From DASUBN01 sp036000105 (GTDB lineage Bacteria > Pseudomonadota > Gammaproteobacteria > Natronospirales > REEB76), in the NCBI GenBank assembly GCA_036000105.1, contig DASYGE010000011.1:13636-77635 (forward strand): a stretch of 64,000 nt of DNA. Direction: 5' to 3'. A model generated the notes under the pieces. The model saw only the letters and a program-made list of their open reading frames with translations, was not told where the DNA came from and searched no databases. This document shows positions 43,576 to 52,846 of the stretch, piece after piece; position 1 is the stretch's first letter, and each line of letters begins with the position of its first letter. Both the position numbers and the translations under genes were made by a program.

Positions 43576-44382
43576 CTACAGTTGGCAGCAGACCAGTTTA
43601 AAACCGATGTCGCGCTTGGTCTGTTGCGGACGCGCATTGGCTTCATGACGTTCCAGGAAGCGGATGGTCATGCGATGCCGTCCGGCGCTGATCTCCGGGA
43701 ATACAGCGCTCGTCACCGGCACCATGACGCGCACCATGGGCGACAGGGCGTGGCTGTCGAAGTTGCGCTGGAACACGCCCTGTTCCGCCACCTCGCGGGT
43801 GGGCAGGGCGCTCTCCCGGGTCAAGGCCATGAGCAGGGCGATGGTGTCCTTCAGGGGCCGCAGTTCCGCGAGCCAGCCTTGCAGGTCGCGGGCACGTCGC
43901 GCATAGGGATGAGTGAGCCAGGCGTGATACAGGGGAAGGTCGAACTGGCAGGTACCACCCGGTATGGCCAGGCGGTTCTTGATGGAATTCAGGAACTCGC
44001 TCTCCTTGAGCAAGGCACCCAATGGGCGGCCGTCGCCGTCCATCTCATGGCGCAGACGCTCCAAGTCCGCGAGTACGGTCTGCAGACGCGCGTTGTCCAC
44101 CTCGGGGCTGCCCTTCAAGCGCTGCAGCAGGATGCCGCAACGTTCCAGTTCTTTCAGCACTTCCGTGCGCACGTCACCGCGGGTGAGGAGGGATGCGATC
44201 TCGAGGATGGCGCTGACGGCTGCGCGGCTATCCCAGATGGAGGAGAGGGCCGCGTGATGGCCGCATTGTTCCAGCAGGAACTCAAGGCGCAGGAAGATGC
44301 GCACCCGTTCGTTCAACGGTTGCTCATAGATGAGCCATTCGGCCGACGGTTGTTCTTCGGCGCGTTGTTCCACATTCAGCAT
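43576..44382 (-). CDS. zapD: Cell division protein ZapD
   Basis: ZapD cross-links FtsZ filaments by binding the FtsZ C-terminal tail. The 268-residue protein starts its conserved part at IYEQPLNERVRIFLRLEFLLEQ and continues as an all-helical domain, then a beta domain near the end. A slightly shorter start is possible. It lies between coaE and yacG as in E. coli. The FtsZ tail it would bind is conserved in this window. Confidence 0.93.
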   Translation of the reverse strand: MLNVEQRAEEQPSAEWLIYEQPLNERVRIFLRLEFLLEQCGHHAALSSIWDSRAAVSAILEIASLLTRGDVRTEVLKELERCGILLQRLKGSPEVDNARLQTVLADLERLRHEMDGDGRPLGALLKESEFLNSIKNRLAIPGGTCQFDLPLYHAWLTHPYARRARDLQGWLAELRPLKDTIALLMALTRESALPTREVAEQGVFQRNFDSHALSPMVRVMVPVTSAVFPEISAGRHRMTIRFLERHEANARPQQTKRDIGFKLVCCQL

Positions 44383-44395
44383 CGGAACGTCCGCT

Positions 44396-45028
44396 TCATG
44401 GCAATCTCAAACCCGGGCGGCGTGGAGCGCCCGACGCAGCCAGTTCTAGGTAAAACCCGTGCAAACGGGCGACATATTCCCGCAATAAACCAACATCACC
44501 TTCGTTCAACAGAATATCATCCGCGGCCCTAAGGCGCTCGGCGCGGGTCGCCTGGGAGGCCAGGATGGATCGGGCGGCGGCTTCACTGATGCCATCTCGT
44601 GACATAAGTCGGGTTACCTGCAGAGCTTCGGAGCAGTCCACCAAGAGCACCCGATCTACCAGCACTCGGACCGCAGGCACCTCCGTCAGAAGCGGGATGG
44701 CCGCTAGGGCATAGGGGCCGTGGGAAGCTTCCAGACGCTCCTTGAGGTGCTTGAGGATCAGGGGGTGCAGCAGGCGCTCGACCCGCAGACGCAGCTCCGG
44801 GTCGGCGAAGAGGCGCTCCCTGAGGCGCGCCCGATGGAGACCGCCGTCTGGACCCAGGATGCCTTGGCCCAGAGCCTGCACCAGACCTGGGAGGCCTGCG
44901 CCCCCGGGGGTGGTGAGTTCCCGGCTTAAGGCGTCTGCATCCACCACTGGCACACCGAGGGCCGCAAACTCCCTTTCCACCTGGGATTTGCCGCTGGCGA
45001 TGCCGCCGGTCAGACCCACTTTAAGCAT
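44396..45028 (-). CDS. coaE: Dephospho-CoA kinase CoaE
   Basis: CoaE phosphorylates the 3'-hydroxyl of dephospho-CoA, the last step in CoA synthesis. The 210-residue product starts at ATG 45028, giving the usual MLKVGLTGGIASGKS with its P-loop at residues 6-15. The DADALSREL motif and LLHPLILKHL lid region are present. A longer open frame extends upstream into pilD and was rejected because the conserved N-terminus starts at this Met. Confidence 0.95.
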   Translation of the reverse strand: MLKVGLTGGIASGKSQVEREFAALGVPVVDADALSRELTTPGGAGLPGLVQALGQGILGPDGGLHRARLRERLFADPELRLRVERLLHPLILKHLKERLEASHGPYALAAIPLLTEVPAVRVLVDRVLLVDCSEALQVTRLMSRDGISEAAARSILASQATRAERLRAADDILLNEGDVGLLREYVARLHGFYLELAASGAPRRPGLRLP

Positions 45029-45033
45029 GCGGC

Positions 45034-45903
45034 TCAATGCACGCCGGTGAAGCCCAGGTAGGCGTCCGTGAGGGGCGTGCCCCAGTAGAGGACGAGCCAA
45101 CCGGCTGCTGCCAGGAAAGGGCCGAAAGGCATGGGCGCTCCCCGTTTGAGGAGCTTACTGCCCAGTAACAGGAGGCCCACCACAGCGCCCACTCCCGCCG
45201 CCATGATGATCACTACCGGCAGGCGCTGCCAGCCGAACCAGGCACCCAAGAGCGCCAGGAGCTTGAAATCACCGTACCCCATGCCTTCCTTGCCGGTGGC
45301 GAGACGGAACAGGTGATAGACAGCCCAGAGCGTGAGGTAGCCGGCGGCGGCGCCGATCACGGCAGAGTCTATGTCGGTGAACACATGGCCCAGGTTGAAC
45401 AGCAACCCAAGCCACAGGAGGGGCAGGATCAGCCTGTCGGGCAAGAGCTGTGTCTCCAGATCGATGCCGCTGAGAGCGAGCAGGCCCCAGGTAAGGATGA
45501 GTGCCCCTAACGCCTGCCAGCCGAAACCGAAGTGCCAGGCGGCCCAAGCGGAAAGCAATCCGCAAACGGCCTCCACCACCACGTAGCGCGGCGAGATCCG
45601 AGCATGGCAGGCGCTGCAGCGCCCGCGCAGGGCGGCATAACTCAGGAGCGGGATGTTCTCGAGGGCGGTGATGGCGTGACCGCAATGTGGGCAGCGGGAG
45701 CGGGGCACCGCCAGATTGAATTTCTCAACCGATGGCGGCGTTTCGGCGCCAGCACGTGCGTACTCCGCCTTCCACTCCTGCTCCAGCATGATGGGCAGGC
45801 GGTGGATGACTACGTTGAGGAAGCTGCCGATCAGCAAGCCCAGCACGAGGCAAGTGATCGTGAACGCGAGCGGATTGTTCTCCAGCAAGAGCGTGATGGT
45901 CAT
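45034..45903 (-). CDS. pilD: Prepilin peptidase / N-methyltransferase PilD
   Basis: PilD cuts the leader of type IV prepilins and methylates the new N-terminus. The 289 residues have the zinc-binding Cys pairs (CPHCGH and CSACHAR), about eight membrane helices, and the two catalytic Asp sites: GIDLETQLLPD and GYGDFKLLA. I chose ATG 45903, which begins MTITLLLENNPLAF, because the longer frame upstream has no membrane or conserved sequence. It would process the pilins encoded at the right end. Confidence 0.95.
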   Translation of the reverse strand: MTITLLLENNPLAFTITCLVLGLLIGSFLNVVIHRLPIMLEQEWKAEYARAGAETPPSVEKFNLAVPRSRCPHCGHAITALENIPLLSYAALRGRCSACHARISPRYVVVEAVCGLLSAWAAWHFGFGWQALGALILTWGLLALSGIDLETQLLPDRLILPLLWLGLLFNLGHVFTDIDSAVIGAAAGYLTLWAVYHLFRLATGKEGMGYGDFKLLALLGAWFGWQRLPVVIIMAAGVGAVVGLLLLGSKLLKRGAPMPFGPFLAAAGWLVLYWGTPLTDAYLGFTGVH

Positions 45904-45961
45904 CCGGTGTCCTTGGAGAAAATCCCGCGGCCTGGGCTGCGGGTGTCCGAGCCCGGCGGTG

Positions 45962-47173
45962 TCAGACCACAGAACCGAGCTTGAAGATGGGTAGATACAT
46001 GGCGACAACCAGGCCGCCCACCAGCACGCCCAGGATCGCCATGATGAGTGGCTCCATGAGGCTCGTAAGGTTGTCCACCGCGTTATCCACTTCTTCCTCG
46101 TAGAAGTCCGCCACCTTGGCCGACATGGCGTCGATGGAGCCCGCTTCTTCGCCGATGGCGATCATCTGGATCATGACATGGGGGAAGAGCCCGGTCTGGC
46201 TCATGACTATGTTCAGCTGCTGGCCGGTGGACACCTGATCACGGATCTTGATGGTGGCCTGTTCATAGATGATGTTGCCGGTGGCGCCCGACACGGAAGT
46301 GAGCGCATCCACCAGGTTCACGCCGGCTGCGAACATGGTGGACAAGGTACGGGCGAAGCGCGCCAGGGCGGACTTCGTCAGGATATCGCCGATGATGGGC
46401 AGCTTGAGGGATATCCGGTCCAGGTTCTCACGGAACTTACGGGAGCGCTTCTTGAAATACATGAAAGTGGCGAACGCAGCGCCGATGACCATCAGGTAGA
46501 TGTAACCCTGGCTGCGAACCGAGCGGGACAGGTTCACCACGAACTGGGTGAAGGCCGGCAGGTCCGCGCCGAAACCCTTGAACAGCTCCTCGAACTGCGG
46601 GATCACGAACACCAGCAGGATGCCGGTGACGATGAAGGCCACTACCAGCACGGCGATGGGGTAGGAGAGCGCTTTCTTGATCTTCTTCTTGATGCGCTCG
46701 GTCTTTTCCTTATAGGTAGCGACCTTGTCCAGCAGGGTCTCGAGGGCGCCCGCCTGCTCGCCGGCCCGCACCAGACTCACGAACAGGTCGTCGAAATAGA
46801 GAGGCTGTTTGGCGAGAGCGTCGGCCAGGTTATTACCGGCTTCCACGTCGGCCTTGATGCCCATCACCAGGTCCTGCATCCTGGGGTTCACATGGCCCTT
46901 GCCGATGATGTCCATGGATTGCACCAGCGGCACGCCGGAACTCATCATGGTGGCCATCTGGCGGCTGAAGAACGCGATGTCAGAAGTCACGATCGCTTTA
47001 CCGGCTTTGCGGCGTGCCTTGCTGATCTTGAGGGGCGCGATGCCCTGACGGCGCAGATCTGCCTTGACCGCAGCCTCATTGATGGCAATGGTCTTGCCCT
47101 TTATCCGGTTGCCCTTCTTATCGGTGCCTTCCCAGACGAAATTTATTGTCTTTACTGCAGCTGCTTCAGCCAT
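45962..47173 (-). CDS. pilC: Type IV pilus inner-membrane platform protein PilC
   Basis: PilC is the membrane platform turned by the PilB ATPase during pilus extension. The 403 residues hold two GspF repeats (about 70-195 and 270-400), each ending in membrane helices, with SGVPLVQSMDIIGKG in the first and SAGVN-type motif AAGVNLVDALTSVS in the second. It starts 20 bases after pilB. All three genes pilB, pilC and pilD are in the usual order. Confidence 0.96.
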   Translation of the reverse strand: MAEAAAVKTINFVWEGTDKKGNRIKGKTIAINEAAVKADLRRQGIAPLKISKARRKAGKAIVTSDIAFFSRQMATMMSSGVPLVQSMDIIGKGHVNPRMQDLVMGIKADVEAGNNLADALAKQPLYFDDLFVSLVRAGEQAGALETLLDKVATYKEKTERIKKKIKKALSYPIAVLVVAFIVTGILLVFVIPQFEELFKGFGADLPAFTQFVVNLSRSVRSQGYIYLMVIGAAFATFMYFKKRSRKFRENLDRISLKLPIIGDILTKSALARFARTLSTMFAAGVNLVDALTSVSGATGNIIYEQATIKIRDQVSTGQQLNIVMSQTGLFPHVMIQMIAIGEEAGSIDAMSAKVADFYEEEVDNAVDNLTSLMEPLIMAILGVLVGGLVVAMYLPIFKLGSVV

Positions 47174-47193
47174 GGCGGTATTTCGTTGTCCCG

Positions 47194-48912
47194 TTATTCA
47201 GTTGTCACGCGGTTAAGTTCAGCCAGACCGAAGTGGCCGGCTTTGACCTTGCTCAGGCCCGAACGGCGGAGGTCTGGCACGCCGTCCTTGGTCGCTTGGT
47301 CGGCGATCTGGATGGCGTTGCCTCCTTCCATGATGATGCGGCCCATGGCTTCGGACACGGGCATGACCTGGTAGATGCCGGTACGGCCCTTGTAACCTTC
47401 GGTGCACTGGTCGCAGCCCACCGGTTCGAAGACTGTGATGCCGGCATCGACTTCGGTCTCGGTGAAGCCTTCTTTCAGCAGGGCTTCCCTGGGTATCTCG
47501 ATCGGGCGCTTGCAGTTCTTGCACAGGCGTCGCGCCAGGCGTTGCGCGATGATGAGGTTGACGGCGGTGGCGATGGAGTAGGGCGCGACGCCGATGTCGG
47601 CGAGACGCGTCAGGGTCTTGGGGGCGTCGTTGGTGTGCAGCGTGGCCAGCACCATGTGGCCGGTCTGGGCCGCCTTGATGGCGATCTCGGCGGTCTCCAG
47701 GTCGCGGATTTCGCCGACCAGGATGATATCCGGATCGAGACGCAGGAAGGACTTGAGCGCCGCGGCGAAAGTCAGGCCCACCTTGGGATTCACGTTCACC
47801 TGGTTCACGCCGGGCAGCTGGATTTCCGCCGGATCTTCGGCGGTGCAGATGTTGCGATCCTCGGTGTTGAGGATGTTGATGCCGGTGTAGAGCGACACGG
47901 TCTTGCCGGAGCCGGTGGGGCCGGTGATCAAGATCATGCCGTAGGGGCGTTCCAGCGCCTCGAGATAAAGTTTTTTCTGGAAATCTTCGTAACCCAAGGC
48001 GTCGATGCCCAGCTTCGCGCTGGAGGGATCGAGGATACGCATCACGATCTTTTCGCCGAACAGCGTGGGGCAGGTGGCGACGCGGAAATCGATGGCGCGG
48101 GTGGCGGAGAGTTTCAGCTTGATGCGGCCGTCCTGGGGGATGCGGCGCTCTGAGATGTCGAGCCTGGCCATGACCTTGAGACGCGCGGCGATCTTCGGGC
48201 CCAGCACCATGGGTGGTTTCACCACTTCGCGCAGCATGCCATCCTGGCGGAAGCGCACGCGGTATTCCTTCTCGTAAGGTTCCCAGTGCACGTCAGAGGC
48301 GCCCTTGTTGATGGCGTCCAGCAGCACCTTGTTGATGAATTTCACCACCGGTGCATCGTCAATGTCGGCGCTACCGGCATCGTCGGCAGGAACGTCATCG
48401 TCGCCGGCGGAGATATCCAGGTCGCCGATGTCGCCATCCGCCAGGTCCTTCATGGACGTATCCATCGCCTGGATGGACTTCTCGATGGCTTTCGCCAGCT
48501 TGTCTTCTTCGGCGATCACGGCATCGACGGTCAAGCCGGTCTTGAACTTGATCTCGTCCAGGGCCTGGAGGTTGGTGGGATCCGAGACGGCCACGAACAG
48601 CTTGCGGCCGCGGCGGAACAGTGGCAGCGCGTGGTGCTTCTCAATGAGCTGGGCTTCCACTTCCTTGAGCGGGGCCTGTCCGAGGTCCACGGCATCGAGA
48701 TCGATGGTGGGCACGCCGAACTCTTCGGATGCGGCGCTCGCCACGGTGCGGGCGTTGAGTTTCTTGTGACGAATGAGATAGCTGACGAGCAGCAGTTTCT
48801 CCGCGGCGGCTTCCCGCTGGGCTTCGCCGGCCTCGGCTTCGGTGAGCAAGCCGGCGGCCACGAGCCGCCGGGGAAGGCCGGTCAAGTTCGTCCTGACGCT
48901 AGGGGTGGCCAT
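47194..48912 (-). CDS. pilB: Type IV pilus extension ATPase PilB
   Basis: PilB powers pilus assembly. The 572 residues have an N-terminal MshEN/GspE-N-type domain (about 10-150), an acidic Asp-rich linker (about 160-187), and a GspE ATPase domain with Walker A GPTGSGKT (331-338), Walker B ILVGEIRDLETAE, and a tetracysteine zinc site (CKNCKRP and CDQC). It is the first gene of pilBCD; the pilin gene that often sits beside it is 14 kb away here. Confidence 0.97.
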   Translation of the reverse strand: MATPSVRTNLTGLPRRLVAAGLLTEAEAGEAQREAAAEKLLLVSYLIRHKKLNARTVASAASEEFGVPTIDLDAVDLGQAPLKEVEAQLIEKHHALPLFRRGRKLFVAVSDPTNLQALDEIKFKTGLTVDAVIAEEDKLAKAIEKSIQAMDTSMKDLADGDIGDLDISAGDDDVPADDAGSADIDDAPVVKFINKVLLDAINKGASDVHWEPYEKEYRVRFRQDGMLREVVKPPMVLGPKIAARLKVMARLDISERRIPQDGRIKLKLSATRAIDFRVATCPTLFGEKIVMRILDPSSAKLGIDALGYEDFQKKLYLEALERPYGMILITGPTGSGKTVSLYTGINILNTEDRNICTAEDPAEIQLPGVNQVNVNPKVGLTFAAALKSFLRLDPDIILVGEIRDLETAEIAIKAAQTGHMVLATLHTNDAPKTLTRLADIGVAPYSIATAVNLIIAQRLARRLCKNCKRPIEIPREALLKEGFTETEVDAGITVFEPVGCDQCTEGYKGRTGIYQVMPVSEAMGRIIMEGGNAIQIADQATKDGVPDLRRSGLSKVKAGHFGLAELNRVTTE

Positions 48913-49641
48913 AGCTCTATCCTGTGGATTTCGAGGGGCCCATACTACGGGTCATGCTGGCGTAGATAGTAGTGGTAATAGGGGGAAATTGTCCAACGGC
49001 GACAGGGGCCTAGCAGGCATTTGGCAGGTAAAGCCCCCAGAGCCGGTACCCCCCGCATAAATGTCCGTTCCGGCGGTATACGTGGCTCTGCCCGCGTAAC
49101 AACCCTAAAGTTAGGTAGGGCTGCCTCCCAAGCTTACCCTTAAGGGGCATCCTATTGCCATAAGCAGGCTTGATAGTAGTGGTATCAACTGGTACGGCGT
49201 GGTGGCGATCTCGAGTCGTTGCGTATCTCAATGCGAACCAGAGTCATCCATAGCGGGCAGCGCCATATTGAGTCCCCATGTGTTTCTTAACCGGAATGCT
49301 TAGGTATACGCAGTGAGCGCCTTCAGGCCTGGTTCGCTAGGCTCATGCCACCGATTCCACGATGCGCATTACCCTGGTAGCAGTATTGATTTGGGCTGGC
49401 ATCAATTTAAGTGAACGGCACCCTGTGATACAGATCTGACCCTCTTCAAGCAATGTGGCTGGCCTTTGCAGGCGCTGTCTACGCATGACGCTAGACATTG
49501 CCGAATTTAGGAACCTTCGCCACTGTGCCGGATCAAGGTGGTCATGGCATACTTATTCCGAAGGGCTTTTACGCGAGGCGGAACTCTGGCATACGGCAGC
49601 GACTTGCCGCTTCTCACCCAGGCTTACAAGCAACTAATCAG
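48913..49641. other. Gene-free gap between pilB and the flippase gene
   Basis: These 729 bases hold no convincing gene, tRNA or transposon end. The sequence GATAGTAGTGGTA occurs twice (48965-48977 and 49172-49184). CCCTTAAGGG at 49137-49146 is a small palindrome. GGCGGTA followed by TACGTG (49072-49084, + strand) partly resembles the ops element of polysaccharide operons. Promoters for pilB (minus strand) and for the island (+ strand) should lie here, but no strong -35/-10 pair is evident. By eye the base composition is less GC-rich than in the core region to the left. Confidence 0.6.
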
Positions 49642-50937
49642 ATGTCTGCAGGGTTTTTCTCACCGTCATACTGGCTGCGACGAGTCTTCCTGTATCGGCC
49701 AGGTCGTCTGGCGCGGGGTACGCTGAGCGTAAGCAGCGGGATGTTCATCCAGGGGGTATTACAGGCAGCGATACTTGTTGTCCTGGCGCGCGCGTTGGGT
49801 GTCACTGAATATGGAGGGTTCGTCGCAGCGGCCGCTTTCATAACCTTGCTCGTGCCTCTGGCAGGCATGGGATGCGGGTTTCTGCTAGTGCGCGATAGTG
49901 CGCGTAACCACCAACTCTTCCCGGAAGCGTTCGGGCGCAGCCTGATCATTTTGGCAATGACGGCATTGCCCTTGATCGTGCTGGCACTGGCTGTAGGGCA
50001 TTTTATTTTACCCTCTCAGGTATCGGCTGCGGCTATCCTAGCCTTGGCGATTTCCGAATTGATCTTCGCGCCTGCATCAGAATTGGTCGCTCGAGCTTAT
50101 CAAGCTTTTGAACTTACCGGACGCATGGCTTTTTTCAGAGCCGCACTGTTCGCTGTCCGATTGATAGTGCTTGCTTTCCTGTGGCTGACTACGCGGATCA
50201 CTACGACATCGGCAGCCATCGCTTATGCGGGCTCCTCGATCATCGTCGCGATCGTCGCGCTTGCACTAGTCGCCAGAGAGCTTGGCGTTCCGGAATTCCG
50301 GTTGAATGGCATTCTCGAAGGGATGGAAGACGGGTTCCATTTCAGCGTCAACTATACGGCCTTCAGGATGAATTCCGATATTGACAAGGTGATGCTCGCC
50401 AAGCTCGCCAGCCCGGCTACTGCTGGATTCGTCGGTGCGGCATTCCGCCTGATGCAGGGAGTCATGCTGCCCATACGCGCATTGCTCGAAGCCGGGTATG
50501 CGCGTTTTTTCAACGCCGGTGTCCAAGGTACCGCTGCCACGATAAACCTCGCACGAAAATGGCTGCCCTTACCGCTCGCCTATTCCGTGCTCACGGGCGT
50601 GGGGATATTCATCTTTGCGGGTTTGGCGCCCGTGCTGCTCGGGCAGGACTTTGGCTCCTCAGTGCTAGTTTTGCGCTGGTTCGCACCTTATCCAGTGGTG
50701 GCGCTGCTGCATTACGGGCTTGACACCATGTTAACCACGAGCAACCGACAACGGTTCACTGCGCGGGTCATGCTGGCGGGAGCGGTTATAAATGTCGGTC
50801 TCAATTTCTGGCTGATCCCCATTCTGAGCTGGAAAGGAGCGGTATTGTCCGCTTATTGCTCGGAATTGGTGATAGTGACTGCTTATTTGGGCGCCTTGTT
50901 GCTGAGCAGCGGAACGCGGCCGATGATCGCCGACTAA
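49642..50937 (+). CDS. Polysaccharide flippase-like membrane protein (Wzx/MATE-type)
   Basis: The 431-residue product is a polytopic membrane protein with about 12 helices, resembling oligosaccharide flippases that move undecaprenyl-linked sugars across the inner membrane. Typical features are LARALGVTEYGGFVAAAAF near the start, charged loops with RAYQAFELTGRMAFFR, and FRMNSDIDKVMLAKL, where Wzx proteins usually have a conserved D and K. ATG 49642 was chosen to begin just before the first membrane segment; the frame stays open to 49498. It leads a five-gene + strand group. The substrate is unknown. Confidence 0.82.
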   Translation: MSAGFFSPSYWLRRVFLYRPGRLARGTLSVSSGMFIQGVLQAAILVVLARALGVTEYGGFVAAAAFITLLVPLAGMGCGFLLVRDSARNHQLFPEAFGRSLIILAMTALPLIVLALAVGHFILPSQVSAAAILALAISELIFAPASELVARAYQAFELTGRMAFFRAALFAVRLIVLAFLWLTTRITTTSAAIAYAGSSIIVAIVALALVARELGVPEFRLNGILEGMEDGFHFSVNYTAFRMNSDIDKVMLAKLASPATAGFVGAAFRLMQGVMLPIRALLEAGYARFFNAGVQGTAATINLARKWLPLPLAYSVLTGVGIFIFAGLAPVLLGQDFGSSVLVLRWFAPYPVVALLHYGLDTMLTTSNRQRFTARVMLAGAVINVGLNFWLIPILSWKGAVLSAYCSELVIVTAYLGALLLSSGTRPMIAD

Positions 50938-50993
50938 CGGCGGCAGGTGCAAGCGTTCGCTATAATCCGGTTCATGCCGCCACTGGTTCGGGG

Positions 50994-52085
50994 ATGCAAA
51001 TGACGGATGCTGGACAGCGGGTCCAGGTGGACTGTGAACCGCTTATGGATGGCAATTTGCCATCCGATCTGCGACCCGCTTCTACAAGCTGCGGCCTGGA
51101 TTTCTGGCAGTCAATGGCGGCGTTGATCTGGTTGAGCCGTACACTGGATGCGCAGCCTGTGCTGATCACAGTCAAAGATGATTCACGCATGGCTGCATTA
51201 TGCTGTTTACTGCGAAGGCTCCCGTTCGGTGGCGTTCTCGCCTCCGCTTATCCGTACACGGCCTTGGTGGGCGATCCGGAGTTGTTCTGGCAGAATGGAG
51301 ATGGCATCGCATCAGCACTGCGGGAAAAGCGAGTGGTGCGCCTGGAGATGCCGTTTACCGGCGAATATACGCCGCAATTCCCCTCTTTCGACGGCAAATC
51401 CGCACGCTTCGGAGAGGCGCAGGCGCTTGCTGCCGTAAGACATGTGCTCGATCTGACGGAGGCTGAGGGGAATGCTGGCTGGCTGGAAGGCCAGCTTGCG
51501 CCCAATACCCGCTGGGCAATCCGCAAGGCCGAACGCACTGGTAGCCGCATACGTTTGGCGGCACCCAGCGATCTGGACGCCGTGCAGGTGATCTATGCTG
51601 CAACCATGCGGGCAAAGAGCGCACCGGTGAATTACGGTCCCGAGCGATTTCGGGGGATGCTTGAGGGACTGTCCGCCGCCGGTACTGCACGTATTTACAT
51701 CGGTGAACTGGACAACCACCCTGTGGGTCTCGCCGCGGTACTCGACGGAGCCGCATCCCGCCACTTGATACAGCTTGCGGTTTTGCCCGCCGGGCAGGCA
51801 GCGCGGCTCGGCGATTTGTTGGTGGCCACGGCTATCCGTGACGCGATCACCAGAGGCCAGCGCCACTTCGATTTCATGGCGAGCAATCCGCACGATACCG
51901 GGCTGCTAGCTTACAAGGCGAAATGGGCCACGCGCGCCGAGCCGATTCGCTATGCCGTACTGCGGGTCAATCCGTTCATGGATCTCGCAATAGATTTCGG
52001 CCGTTGGATGAACATTCAGCGTGGGAAACTGGCGACGTATGCACAGTATATGCCGGTCGAACGGACGCGACCTCAATCGCCATGA
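50994..52085 (+). CDS. FemAB/GNAT-fold acyltransferase-like protein (first copy)
   Basis: This 363-residue protein looks like the FemAB-like or BioF2-like branch of the GNAT superfamily. The central part has NTRWAIRKAERTGSRIRL, the usual R..IRKA start of the second GNAT domain, and the end has HFDFMASNPHDTGLLAYKAKW, matching the FDF...GL..FK..W pattern of the family. Relatives transfer aminoacyl or acyl groups to glycans or peptides. It shares the layout of the gene at 52843-53880. The methyltransferase gene overlaps its end (ATGA). The acceptor is unknown. Confidence 0.72.
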   Translation: MQMTDAGQRVQVDCEPLMDGNLPSDLRPASTSCGLDFWQSMAALIWLSRTLDAQPVLITVKDDSRMAALCCLLRRLPFGGVLASAYPYTALVGDPELFWQNGDGIASALREKRVVRLEMPFTGEYTPQFPSFDGKSARFGEAQALAAVRHVLDLTEAEGNAGWLEGQLAPNTRWAIRKAERTGSRIRLAAPSDLDAVQVIYAATMRAKSAPVNYGPERFRGMLEGLSAAGTARIYIGELDNHPVGLAAVLDGAASRHLIQLAVLPAGQAARLGDLLVATAIRDAITRGQRHFDFMASNPHDTGLLAYKAKWATRAEPIRYAVLRVNPFMDLAIDFGRWMNIQRGKLATYAQYMPVERTRPQSP

Positions 52086-52846
52086 ACATCGAATCCAGGC
52101 ATTACCATGGCGTAGCCGCACACTACGACAACCTCGCAGGGCACGGCATTTACGGCACACTCGCACCGCACAATCGCGGTGGACGAAAGAGCGAGTATGT
52201 GGGAGCCGTCTTTGACGCGGCGATGCTGCCCTTAATCAGGGGCCAGAGATTTGCTTCGCTGCTCGATTTTGGCTGCGGTACAGGGGTTTTTTCTCGACAG
52301 GCTGCAGATCTCATTGAGGGTGTGGTCGGTGTGGACGTTTCTCCACTGATCCTCGACGTCGCTCGGGGAGTATGCGCCCAGATGCCGAACGTGCAGCTCT
52401 TGCTCATAGACGGGGAGCACCTTCCATTCGGCGACGTGAGCTTTGATTGTGCGGTAGCCCGGGAAACCCTGTGCTATGTACCTGATGCGCGTCTCGAAAT
52501 CGTGTTCGCCGAAGTGTATCGCACCCTCACGCCAGGCGGGAGGTTTTTGGTGATCGACCAGGTTTCCAACGATCCATACTGGCAGACTTACGCAGGCACA
52601 CCGCAACAGGTCAAACGCGCACCTTCCGATATCCGGAGTTGTGCCGCACGCGCAGGGTTCCTGCTGCAGGATGAATATGCCGTCAGGACGCCACGCTTTC
52701 CGGCGGTCTATCTAGCCTGGTCGGGCCTGGTCCCGCGCTTCCTCTTCCCGAAACTCGCACGGTTTGAAACCACATGGCACCGCAAGCGGCGTCAGCCCGT
52801 GCATCGTTGGTGGGATGCCATGTTCCAGTTCGTCAAGCCCCCATGA
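52082..52846 (+). CDS. Class I SAM-dependent methyltransferase (island, first)
   Basis: The 254-residue protein has a Rossmann methyltransferase domain with the SAM motif LLDFGCGTGVFSRQA (about 60-75), the acidic loop VVGVDVSPLILDVAR, and the post-motif LTPGGRFLVIDQV. The C-terminal 70 residues carry a Trp/Arg-rich segment ending WDAMFQFVKPP. It overlaps both FemAB-like neighbours by 4 bases, so these three are translationally coupled. The target is probably a sugar or lipid-linked sugar, from the context. Confidence 0.8.
   Translation: MNIESRHYHGVAAHYDNLAGHGIYGTLAPHNRGGRKSEYVGAVFDAAMLPLIRGQRFASLLDFGCGTGVFSRQAADLIEGVVGVDVSPLILDVARGVCAQMPNVQLLLIDGEHLPFGDVSFDCAVARETLCYVPDARLEIVFAEVYRTLTPGGRFLVIDQVSNDPYWQTYAGTPQQVKRAPSDIRSCAARAGFLLQDEYAVRTPRFPAVYLAWSGLVPRFLFPKLARFETTWHRKRRQPVHRWWDAMFQFVKPP

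Noticed and set aside
48913..49641. tRNA or phage attachment site at the island's left edge
   Set aside because: No cloverleaf, no integrase gene and no matching repeat near the right end of the island.
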